A stretch of 64,000 nt of DNA, taken from Trichormus sp. NMC-1 (GTDB taxonomy: Bacteria > Cyanobacteriota > Cyanobacteriia > Cyanobacteriales > Nostocaceae). Shown piece after piece: positions 57,658-64,000 of this stretch. The notes beneath the pieces are model-generated. The model had not been told where the DNA came from. It saw only the letters and a list, made by a program, of their open reading frames with translations, and did not search any database. The DNA lies in assembly GCF_001858025.1 (NCBI RefSeq), contig NZ_LZQD01000003.1, positions 127,027 through 191,026 of the forward strand. Direction: 5' to 3'. Position 1 is the stretch's first letter. Each line of letters begins with the position of its first letter. Made by a program: the position numbers and the translations under genes.

Positions 57658-58116
57658 TTATTTTACTGGTTGCAGTTTTGTCACCTTGAGTTTAAATTGC
57701 CCTACCCCAGTTTCCCCAAAAGACCGGACACGAATGATGTAATTTCCAGTTTCAGTAATACGGGTAAACAACAGAGAATTGCTAGTACCATCAGGTCCAT
57801 CATCATTTTCTGCAACTGTTGAGCCATCAGGTGCTAATAGTGTAATCATACCGTCAAAGTTCTCCGATGACAGATCAATTGCTAGATTATCACCTTTATT
57901 TAACTTCACCGTGTAATCACGGGCAAATCCTCCTTGACCTGTAGGAATATCTTTATCTGATAAAGTATCAGAAAGTTCCGTACTACTAGGTAAAGGAATT
58001 GGGCTGTATAAATTACTTTTTTGTGCAAAAACTGTATTTATACTTAAAGTAAACGTTAGTAAAGTAACAGGAAAGATAATGATTTTTCTTAAAGCCGCAG
58101 TCAAAGCTTTATTCAT
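57658..58116 (-). CDS. Secreted protein with PPC domain
   Basis: About 152 residues from the ATG at 58116, with a signal peptide (FPVTLLTFTLSINTVFAQ). The mature part is a bacterial pre-peptidase C-terminal (PPC) beta domain: DNLAIDLSSENFDGMITLLA, then PDGSTVAENDDGPDGTSNSL, FTRITETGNYIIRVRSFG. Usually a secretion or binding accessory domain, here on its own. An upstream in-frame TTG at 58143 would add nine residues and is less likely. Confidence 0.75.
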   Translation of the reverse strand: MNKALTAALRKIIIFPVTLLTFTLSINTVFAQKSNLYSPIPLPSSTELSDTLSDKDIPTGQGGFARDYTVKLNKGDNLAIDLSSENFDGMITLLAPDGSTVAENDDGPDGTSNSLLFTRITETGNYIIRVRSFGETGVGQFKLKVTKLQPVK

Positions 58117-58188
58117 AAATTGAAATAGTATTGCTAAAAACACAGTGTAATCTTGTTAATTATAGATTTTTCAGCCATAACTTGACCA

Positions 58189-58866
58189 TCAATCTGCTAT
58201 TGATCTATCTTTGGCAGTAGTAGCAACTGCGGCTAAACCCAGAACAGAAATGTTACTTTGATTAAGTGTGTACACAGCAGATTTAGCAGTAGCACCTGTT
58301 GTATAAATATCATCCACTAATAGCACTGGTGCTTGAGGTTGACGACGGCGAAAATCTGTCCCTAAAGAAAAAGCTGCTGCTAAATTTTTTTCTCGCTCAG
58401 AAGCGGATACGCCAAACTGTGCTTTAGTATCTTTTATTCTTTCTAGACCATTTAATTGTAACTTAAAACCAGTTATTTGACAGAAACCTTGAGCTATGAG
58501 TGCAGCTTGGTTATAACCTCTTTCTTGGAGTTTTTTAGCGTGGAGTGGTATGGGTACAATTACTGGCTGTGGATTGACTTCGAGAGAATTTAATAACCAT
58601 GCTTCTCCTAGATACCGTCCTAGAATAGAACCCATTTCTGGATGATTTTCATATTTCATCACTGCGATCGCTCTTTTGAGAGAACCACCATAAATCCCCC
58701 ACGCAAATACTGGTAATGGTTGTTGCCATAAATAGCTAGATTTTTTGAGATTACAGCTTTGTATTTGTTTGTTGCAATATTGACATAATTCATCTGGTGT
58801 GCTGCGTTGACACAAAGGGCAATTAGATTGCAGAAACAGGTTGAGTAAGCTTTTGAAAATTGTCAT
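58189..58866 (-). CDS. comF: ComF family phosphoribosyltransferase-like protein
   Basis: 225 residues. Two CxxC pairs form an N-terminal zinc finger (NCPLCQRS, LCQYCNKQI), VIVPIPLHAKKLQERGYNQA and the PRPP-binding loop VLLVDDIYTTGATAKSA match ComF, a protein needed for DNA uptake in naturally competent bacteria. A role in transformation is therefore possible here. ATG at 58864-58866. GNAT gene follows on the same strand upstream. Confidence 0.88.
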   Translation of the reverse strand: MTIFKSLLNLFLQSNCPLCQRSTPDELCQYCNKQIQSCNLKKSSYLWQQPLPVFAWGIYGGSLKRAIAVMKYENHPEMGSILGRYLGEAWLLNSLEVNPQPVIVPIPLHAKKLQERGYNQAALIAQGFCQITGFKLQLNGLERIKDTKAQFGVSASEREKNLAAAFSLGTDFRRRQPQAPVLLVDDIYTTGATAKSAVYTLNQSNISVLGLAAVATTAKDRSIAD

Positions 58867-58921
58867 TATTCAACCCCTTTAGGGAATTAAAAATTAAGAA
58901 TTAAAAATTAAAAATCAAAAA

Positions 58922-59422
58922 TCAAAATTTCAGATCATTGGTAAAAAGATATTTAACGTAAATGCTATCGCACCTTTGTGTTTCTACACCTGTGGTGGGG
59001 ATGTAACCATGACTTTCATATAGTTTGACTGCGGCTTTTAAAACAGTAGCGGTTTCAATCCAAATTTGCTCAAATCCACGGAAAGCGATCACAGTTTCTA
59101 GTTGTTGTAACAAATGCGTTCCCAATCCTAAACCCCGCACAGTTGGTAAAAGATACATTTTGCGGATTTCTACAGCTTTTTCTCCCCGCTCTATAGGATA
59201 ATATGCACCCGTACCTACTATCTTATTTTGGTGTTCAATTACCCAAAACTCGCCCCCAGCAGCCAAGTAACATTCCTCAACTTGCAACACATCTCTATCA
59301 GCACCATCTGGTTCCCAATCTAAACCATATTCTGATAATACAGAACGAATCACCTCTGCTGCTTGAGTCCGTTCTTTCTCTTCCCAGTCACGAATTAAAA
59401 AATCTTGGTAATAATATTGCAT
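58922..59422 (-). CDS. GNAT family N-acetyltransferase
   Basis: About 166 residues with the acetyl-CoA binding motif LPTVRGLGLGTHLLQQLETV (R/Q-x-x-G-x-G/A) and the GNAT beta-bulge IEIRKMYLLP. The final YESHGYIPTTG motif B is typical. The acceptor substrate is unknown. The ATG at 59420-59422 is preferred over a TTG one codon earlier. It is 55 bp upstream of comF on the same strand. Confidence 0.85.
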   Translation of the reverse strand: MQYYYQDFLIRDWEEKERTQAAEVIRSVLSEYGLDWEPDGADRDVLQVEECYLAAGGEFWVIEHQNKIVGTGAYYPIERGEKAVEIRKMYLLPTVRGLGLGTHLLQQLETVIAFRGFEQIWIETATVLKAAVKLYESHGYIPTTGVETQRCDSIYVKYLFTNDLKF

Positions 59423-59540
59423 CAATAAAAATCCCTAAGTAGGTGGGCGTTAAAAATTGTCGTTGGGGCAAGGGAACTCTTAACAGGAAGAGAGCTTTGG
59501 GCGATTTTACTTTTCTTCACATACCTTTAAATTTTTCTGT

Positions 59541-59650
59541 TAACCTGACTTGAAAATAAGACCCCACCCCTAACCCCTCCCCGCAAGCGATGAGGGGAAT
59601 AAGAGGTTTTTCATGTGTCCTGGTGTACGCAGTTCATGATGGCTACTTAT
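59541..59650. repeat. 110-bp dispersed repeat, copy 2 (inverted relative to 24697)
   Basis: TAACCTGACTTGAAAATAAG to GATGGCTACTTAT is the reverse complement of 24697-24806 with about one internal difference. It fills most of the 59426-59737 gap, together with a degenerate GATCCCCAACTTCT hairpin half near 59668. No gene is seen. Confidence 0.75.
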
Positions 59651-59737
59651 ATCAATAGTGAAAACCAAGATCCCCAACTTCTCTAAACAATTGAGTATCT
59701 GGGTTTTTCCATATTCACAACTCAAATAAATGGTAAA

Positions 59738-60337
59738 TTAACTATGAATTCTTGGTTCTGGGTGTAAAGTTGCTAACAATTCACTTTCAACAATTGCTAA
59801 TTCATCAAGACGTTGCATAACTATTTCCCGCTCAAAATAAGTATCAGCTAATACCCAATATGTGCCGAAATGTCGCGCTTCAGATGCCATCAAAGCCCGA
59901 TAAAATTTAGCTAATTCTGGTTCTGGACAGTTTGCAGCCAAAAGTCCCAAGCGTTCATGACTCCGCGCTTCAATCAAACCAGTAACTAGTAAATTGTCTA
60001 AAAATCGTGCTGGTTCCTGCGATCGCACTTGCGTTTTTAACCCTGCACCGTAGGGAGGTGCTGACAGAGGTGCAAGGCGAATATTCCGGCGTTCTAGCCA
60101 TTGATTGACTAGTTCAAAATGTTCTAGTTCTTCACGAGCGATCGCAGTTAACTCCCGTACCATTTTACTATTGGACGGGTAACGAAACATAAAATTTATT
60201 GCTACCCCAGCCGCTTTCCGCTCACAGTGGGAATGATCGAGTAAGATAATATCCAAATTAGCGATCGCTTGCTCTATCCAAGCATCACTAGTAGGTTGTT
60301 TCAGAGCATTAATAGTTGGTAAAGGAGAACTCAGCAC
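59738..60337 (-). CDS. miaE: tRNA-(ms2io6A)-hydroxylase
   Basis: A diiron monooxygenase that hydroxylates the isopentenyl group at A37 of tRNAs reading U-starting codons. About 199 residues with the ferritin-like iron sites HSHCERKAAGVAINFMFRYP, AREELEHFELV (E-x-x-H) and the second pair in LIEARSHERLGL and SEARHFGTYW. The GTG at 60337 with GGGAG 11 nt upstream fits the family length. A TTG at 60355 would add six residues. Confidence 0.9.
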   Translation of the reverse strand: MLSSPLPTINALKQPTSDAWIEQAIANLDIILLDHSHCERKAAGVAINFMFRYPSNSKMVRELTAIAREELEHFELVNQWLERRNIRLAPLSAPPYGAGLKTQVRSQEPARFLDNLLVTGLIEARSHERLGLLAANCPEPELAKFYRALMASEARHFGTYWVLADTYFEREIVMQRLDELAIVESELLATLHPEPRIHS

Positions 60338-60355
60338 AGGACAAAAAACTCCCAA

Positions 60356-60778
60356 TTTGACAATTTTAATAAATTTTAACTAATTCCGGGGGTTTAAGTC
60401 CCCCGCTTCTATTAGAGCAACACCTGTGAGCAGAGAAGAAGCGAGTTTCATTTGTTTTTCCTGATGTTTAAGTTTTTTGACTAAACACGTAAATAATCCG
60501 GGAGCATATTCTCAGAAATAGAAATCACAAAGACAATATATGTAATTAATTTTTTACGATTACTTATTCATAAAATTCGGTTTGTGACCTCATAAAAAGC
60601 GGAAGAGCAGAAGAAAAACCCTTACCTCCAGGTAGTTGGTTTTTTCCTCTGTTCCTCCATTCCCATGTTTTTTTTGGTCACAAGTGAGGGATTTACTATA
60701 ATTTCAAATCTATAATTTGCTCTGACAGAGATTCCAGTATGTTAAGTTAAAGCCGAGCAATATTCACCCTTATGATTA
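60356..60778. other. Intergenic region between miaE and trxA, no gene seen
   Basis: Holds a CGGGGGTTTAAGTCCCCCG hairpin (60387-60405) and a longer partly dyadic stretch (GGTTTGTGACCTCA near 60573 and GGTCACAAGTGAGG near 60677). AT-rich, with no credible ORF. Confidence 0.5.
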
Positions 60779-61102
60779 TCAAGGAATATACTGAGCTAGA
60801 GTTTTAGCTAAACTAGTTTTTGGTACAGCGCCCACAACAGTATCAACTTGCCGACCTCCTTTAAATACCATCAACGTGGGAATGCTACGAATACCGTAAT
60901 GGCTGGCAACGGTGGGATTCTGATCTGTATTCAGTTTTACCACTTTCACCTGTCCTTCATATTCAGCAGCAACTTCATCCACAACTGGAGACAGCATTCG
61001 ACAAGGGCCACACCAAGGGGCCCAAAAATCCACTAAAACGGGAGTCTCACTTTCCAAAACTTCTTGCTTAAATGTGGCTTCTGTGACATTGGTGACAGAC
61101 AT
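60779..61102 (-). CDS. trxA: Thioredoxin
   Basis: The general dithiol reductant, 107 residues. The active site [10 protein letters not shown] is at about residues 28-37, with the cis-Pro loop [10 protein letters not shown] and Lys57-type [11 protein letters not shown]. Length is typical of m-type thioredoxin. ATG at 61100-61102 after ACGAGGACAAAT. Confidence 0.97.
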   Translation of the reverse strand: MSVTNVTEATFKQEVLESETPVLVDFWAPWCGPCRMLSPVVDEVAAEYEGQVKVVKLNTDQNPTVASHYGIRSIPTLMVFKGGRQVDTVVGAVPKTSLAKTLAQYIP

Positions 61103-61420
61103 ATTTGTCCTCGTGATTTAATTCACTAATTCGATATTATCGAATAAACCTGAAAGCGGGACATTTTCCCATGATCAAGGCAGGTAATCTCGATCCACTC
61201 ATCTGAATTTGCGCTCAGATTCATGCCTGTGGGGTAAGTTGGTAAGACTCCACAGCCTAAATATTCGGTTGTTTAACTGAGTTGTTTAGAGATTTTACCC
61301 CAGAAACTGGTTTTTTTGGGAATTGAGTTACTTAAATCATTATTACAATCCATCTGGATCTAGAGGAGGTGTTATTACCTAAGAGTTAAAATAGAGGCAG
61401 AAAAATCATGAAAGGAATTT

Positions 61421-62026
61421 ATGATGAGCGATCGCGACTATACATTAATCCTTGATAAAAGTGGTAGTATGTCCACCCCTGACCAAGCAGGTGGTAGAAG
61501 TAGATGGGATATAGCCCAAGAGTCTACCCTGGCCTTGGCTCGCAAGTGTGAACAGTTTGACCCAGATGGACTCACAGTTTACGTCTTTTCTGGCAGATTT
61601 AAACGTTATGAAAATGTTACATCATCTAAAGTCGCACAAATATTTCAGGAAAATGACCCTGCTGGCACAACCAACTTAGCAAGTGTACTTCAAGATGCTC
61701 TGAATAATTATTTTCAACGCAAAGCTTCTGGTCAAACAAAACCCAATGGAGAAACAATTTTAGTTATTACTGATGGTGAACCAGATGACCGCAAAGCAGT
61801 ATTTGAAGTCATCATTCAGGCAACTCGGCAAATGGAGCGAGATGAAGAATTAGGAATTTCTATTATTCAAGTAGGTACAGATCCTCAAGCCACAAAGTTT
61901 CTTAAAGCTTTAGATGATCAGCTACAAGGTGTTGGCGCTAAATTTGATATTTGCGACACCATAACTTTAGATGATCTAGAAGACATGAGCCTTGCGGATG
62001 TATTAATGAATGCAATCACTGACTAA
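61421..62026 (+). CDS. VWA-domain protein, paralogue 1 of 3
   Basis: 201 residues forming a stand-alone von Willebrand A domain. The MIDAS metal site is complete: DKSGS (residues 12-16), Thr in AGTTNLAS, and Asp in VITDGEPDD. Such proteins bind metal-dependent partners; here they are cytoplasmic (no signal). ATG at 61421 with AAAGGAATT upstream. Very similar to the next two genes, pointing to tandem duplication. Confidence 0.88.
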   Translation: MMSDRDYTLILDKSGSMSTPDQAGGRSRWDIAQESTLALARKCEQFDPDGLTVYVFSGRFKRYENVTSSKVAQIFQENDPAGTTNLASVLQDALNNYFQRKASGQTKPNGETILVITDGEPDDRKAVFEVIIQATRQMERDEELGISIIQVGTDPQATKFLKALDDQLQGVGAKFDICDTITLDDLEDMSLADVLMNAITD

Positions 62027-62046
62027 TTAACTTTAATTAGTTAATA

Positions 62047-62121
62047 GACATCTTGCAAAAATACATTTTATTTGCCACTATCTGCGGTTAGTTATCCCTT
62101 TCTTGTATTTTACAAGATGTC
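62047..62121. mobile_element. 75-bp MITE between VWA genes 1 and 2
   Basis: GACATCTTGCAAAAATACA and, from the right end, GACATCTTGTAAAATACA are terminal inverted repeats flanked by TA on both sides. It has no coding capacity. Confidence 0.75.
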
Positions 62122-62221
62122 TAATGTTGATGTTTTCTGACCATACTTACCTAAGATTTATTTGGGAGAATATGAAAACCCCAAAACGGCAATTAAATAA
62201 ATCATTCCTGGAGAATTATTA

Positions 62222-62827
62222 ATGCTTGAAAATCGGGATTACACACTCATTATTGACCATAGTGCTAGTATGGCACAACTATCTGAAACAGGTGATAAAA
62301 GCAAATGGTTAGCATTACAAGAATCTACCTTTGCTTTGGCTCGTAAGTGTGAAGAGTTTGACCCTGATGGTATCACTGTTTATCTTTTTTCTCGGAAATT
62401 TGAACGTTTTGATCATGTAACCTCAGCTAAAGTAACACAGATTTTTGAAGAAAATATTCCTGACGATACGACAAATTTAGTAGGTGTTCTTCAAGATGCC
62501 ATTAATAATTATTTTACCCGCAAAGCCGCTGGGCAAAGCAAGCCCAATGGGGAAATAATTTTAGTGATCACTGATGGTAGACAATATGATAAGCAAGCAG
62601 TGTGTGAAGTCATCATCAATGCTACTCACAAAATGGAACATGAGAAAGAATTGGGAATTTCCATTATTCAAGTAGGTAATGATCCTCAAGCCACAAAATT
62701 TCTTAAAGCTTTAGATGATCAATTGCAAACTGTTGGAGCTAAATTTGATATTTGTGATACTTTAGCTTTCGATGATTTAGAAAATATGAATCTTGTCGAT
62801 GTTTTGTTTAATGCCATAAATGATTGA
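62222..62827 (+). CDS. VWA-domain protein, paralogue 2 of 3 (altered MIDAS region)
   Basis: 201 residues, colinear with paralogue 1. The metal motif is DHSAS instead of DKSGS, and TDGRQYD replaces TDGEPDD. The three canonical MIDAS side chains (Asp, two Ser, Thr, Asp) remain, but the loops around them differ, so partner specificity or metal affinity has probably shifted. GGAGAATTATTA precedes the ATG at 62222. The duplicate pattern suggests subfunctionalisation. Confidence 0.87.
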   Translation: MLENRDYTLIIDHSASMAQLSETGDKSKWLALQESTFALARKCEEFDPDGITVYLFSRKFERFDHVTSAKVTQIFEENIPDDTTNLVGVLQDAINNYFTRKAAGQSKPNGEIILVITDGRQYDKQAVCEVIINATHKMEHEKELGISIIQVGNDPQATKFLKALDDQLQTVGAKFDICDTLAFDDLENMNLVDVLFNAIND

Positions 62828-62869
62828 TTTTAGTTTATAAGAGTTGAGTCAAAAATGGAGAATTCATCA

Positions 62870-63475
62870 ATGCTAGAAAATCGTGATTATACTTTAATTA
62901 TTGACAAAAGCGGCAGCATGGCTACCCCAGATCAAAAGGGTGGCAGAAGTCGATGGGTAGTAGCACAAGAATCTACTTTTGCTTTAGCTAGTAAATGTGA
63001 TCAATTTGATCCAGATGGTATAACTGTTTATTTATTTTCTGGTAGATTCAAACGTTATGAAAATGTCACAGCTAGTAAAGTTGTGCAGATTTTCCAAGAA
63101 AACGACCCTTCAGGAACTACTGATTTAGCAGGCGTTTTAAAACACGCTACAGATGATTATTTTCAACGTAAATCAGCTAATCAAACAAAAGCTAACGGGG
63201 AAATAATTTTAGTTGTTACTGATGGTGAACCAGATGATCGTAAAGCAGTCATGAAGGTGATTATAGAAGCTTCTCGCAAGATGGATAGAGATGAAGAGTT
63301 AGCTATTTCTTTCATTCAAGTGGGTACAGATGCAAATGCTACACGTTTTCTAAAAATATTGGATGATGACCTTCAAAGTGCTGGTGCAAAATTTGATATT
63401 TGTGACACAGTGACAATGGAAGATATGGAAGATATGAGTTTATCAGAAGTGCTACTAAATGCGATTAATGATTAA
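62870..63475 (+). CDS. VWA-domain protein, paralogue 3 of 3
   Basis: 201 residues from the ATG at 62870. This has the same GGAGAATTCATCA leader arrangement as paralogue 2 and gives the same length as its siblings, so it is preferred over the ATG at 62855. MIDAS is canonical (DKSGS, SGTTDLAG, TDGEPDD). It is closer to paralogue 1 than to 2 in these motifs. Confidence 0.87.
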   Translation: MLENRDYTLIIDKSGSMATPDQKGGRSRWVVAQESTFALASKCDQFDPDGITVYLFSGRFKRYENVTASKVVQIFQENDPSGTTDLAGVLKHATDDYFQRKSANQTKANGEIILVVTDGEPDDRKAVMKVIIEASRKMDRDEELAISFIQVGTDANATRFLKILDDDLQSAGAKFDICDTVTMEDMEDMSLSEVLLNAIND

Positions 63476-63501
63476 CTTTACACATAATAGGATTTGCAAA
63501 A

Positions 63502-63876
63502 ATGGATTCTATTGATAAGCTACTGGCTGAAATTCAGGCTGAATATGCAGAAATAAAAACCCAACTGCAACAGCCTCAATTACCTACAGCTAAACCATTT
63601 ATTGCTTCTTCTCATAAGTCAAATTCTTTAATGGATAACTTATTAGCAGAAGTCAAAGCCGATTTACTAGAACGTGATGCTGCTGAAGAGTTGAGAAAAC
63701 AGCAAGAGTTAGAACAACTCAAAGCTAAACAATTAGAAACTTTGCAAAAACAAGCCCAGGAATGGTTATCTAAATTAGATCCTTTCTCACCTGAAGGACT
63801 TTGGTTTGAACACTTTGCTGAAGCATATTCTTCAAAATTAGAAGCAGCAATTGAGTATTTACAAACCAACTCTTGA
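63502..63876 (+). CDS. Slr1339-like salt-stress protein
   Basis: 124 residues, mostly coiled-coil. DSIDKLLAEIQAEYAEIKTQ, a second similar motif MDNLLAEVKADLLERDAAEE, a Lys/Gln-rich helix and the conserved end LDPFSPEGLWFEHFAEAYSS. The end motif and the N-terminal IDxLLAE pattern match proteins named after Slr1339. Recognition is by pattern only. It closes the VWA gene row (26 bp after paralogue 3), so the four genes are probably one operon. Confidence 0.65.
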   Translation: MDSIDKLLAEIQAEYAEIKTQLQQPQLPTAKPFIASSHKSNSLMDNLLAEVKADLLERDAAEELRKQQELEQLKAKQLETLQKQAQEWLSKLDPFSPEGLWFEHFAEAYSSKLEAAIEYLQTNS

Positions 63877-63949
63877 AGAAGAGACGCACAGAGTCTTTCA
63901 AATTAAGAAAGGGATTGAACCGTGAATAACAAAATACCCTAATTCTCTA

Positions 63950-64000
63950 AGGGAACACCAAAAAATAAATTACCCAAAAATCGTAGGGTGGGTATGGCTA
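63950..64000. mobile_element. Left part of an AGGGAACACCAAAAAATAAAT element, cut by the window edge
   Basis: AGGGAACACCAAAAAATAAA, then CCCAAAAATCGTAGGGTGGG, is the same sequence as the right half of the 36041-36186 element in reverse complement. The rest lies outside the window. Confidence 0.7.

Overview
The window looks like chromosome of a filamentous, probably heterocyst-forming cyanobacterium (Nostocales). Signs are dense HIP1 sites (GCGATCGC), photosystem II small subunits (psbM, psbK), a PAM68-type assembly factor, cyanophycin genes (cphB and a short cphA2-type synthetase), pentapeptide, TPR and kinase-WD40 proteins, heptanucleotide tandem repeats (STRR type) and many small terminal-inverted-repeat elements. 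No complete insertion sequence, tRNA or rRNA gene was found. The exact genus cannot be fixed from this sequence alone.

Layout. 1-8.4 kb: partial glyS; a large DUF4347/LVIVD/RTX gene broken by a captured internal piece of murD; a perfect 522-bp palindrome; a P1B-4 (cobalt-type) metal ATPase with a MerR-type promoter; an ISAs1 transposase remnant. 8.5-20.4 kb: sfsA, a 2OG-Fe dioxygenase, a TPR protein, a kinase-WD40 protein, a 2TM protein, polyphosphate glucokinase, tyrA, a pentapeptide-repeat protein, a DUF1517-like protein and a lipoprotein. 20.5-28 kb: two unrelated DAHP synthases (type I-beta and I-alpha), PAM68, rpsO, cyanophycinase and CphA2. 28.5-38.2 kb: DUF1823, a dienelactone hydrolase, an M3 oligopeptidase, a Tat-exported beta-carbonic-anhydrase-like protein, a double universal stress protein, psbM, a 2Fe-2S ferredoxin, psbK and tgt.

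38.2-57.0 kb is the most interesting stretch. Forty-nine copies of a heptamer abut the tgt start codon and contain a scrambled 6-repeat mini CRISPR array. After cobS and a MITE comes the main array of 40 identical 37-nt repeats, then its leader with a clear promoter. A complete type I-D cas set follows on the minus strand: cas2, cas1, cas4, cas6, csc1 (cas5d), csc2 (cas7d), cas10d and cas3', with a divergent WYL regulator. Non-standard items sit inside this locus: a four-helix-bundle (23S rRNA-IVP family) gene between cas4 and cas6, a MITE between cas1 and cas2, a small winged-helix gene, and a degenerate CRISPR-repeat pair around a spacer-like sequence next to cas3'. This last item resembles crRNA-like regulatory or antitoxin RNAs (CreA/CreR type) and is the best candidate for something not yet described in a I-D system.

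57.2-64 kb: a cNMP-binding protein, a PPC-domain secreted protein, comF, a GNAT acetyltransferase, miaE, trxA, and three tandem VWA-domain paralogues followed by a Slr1339-like salt-stress protein.

The cas genes read as one interference and adaptation module: Cas4-Cas1-Cas2 acquire spacers into the array beside cas2, Cas6 processes pre-crRNA, Csc1/Csc2/Cas10d form the effector, and Cas3' unwinds the target while the HD nuclease sits in Cas10d. CphB and CphA2 handle cyanophycin turnover, and TyrA with the two DAHP synthases serves aromatic synthesis. Several structural oddities (palindrome, murD capture, scrambled mini-array) could be real rearrangements or assembly errors, and read-level checks would decide.
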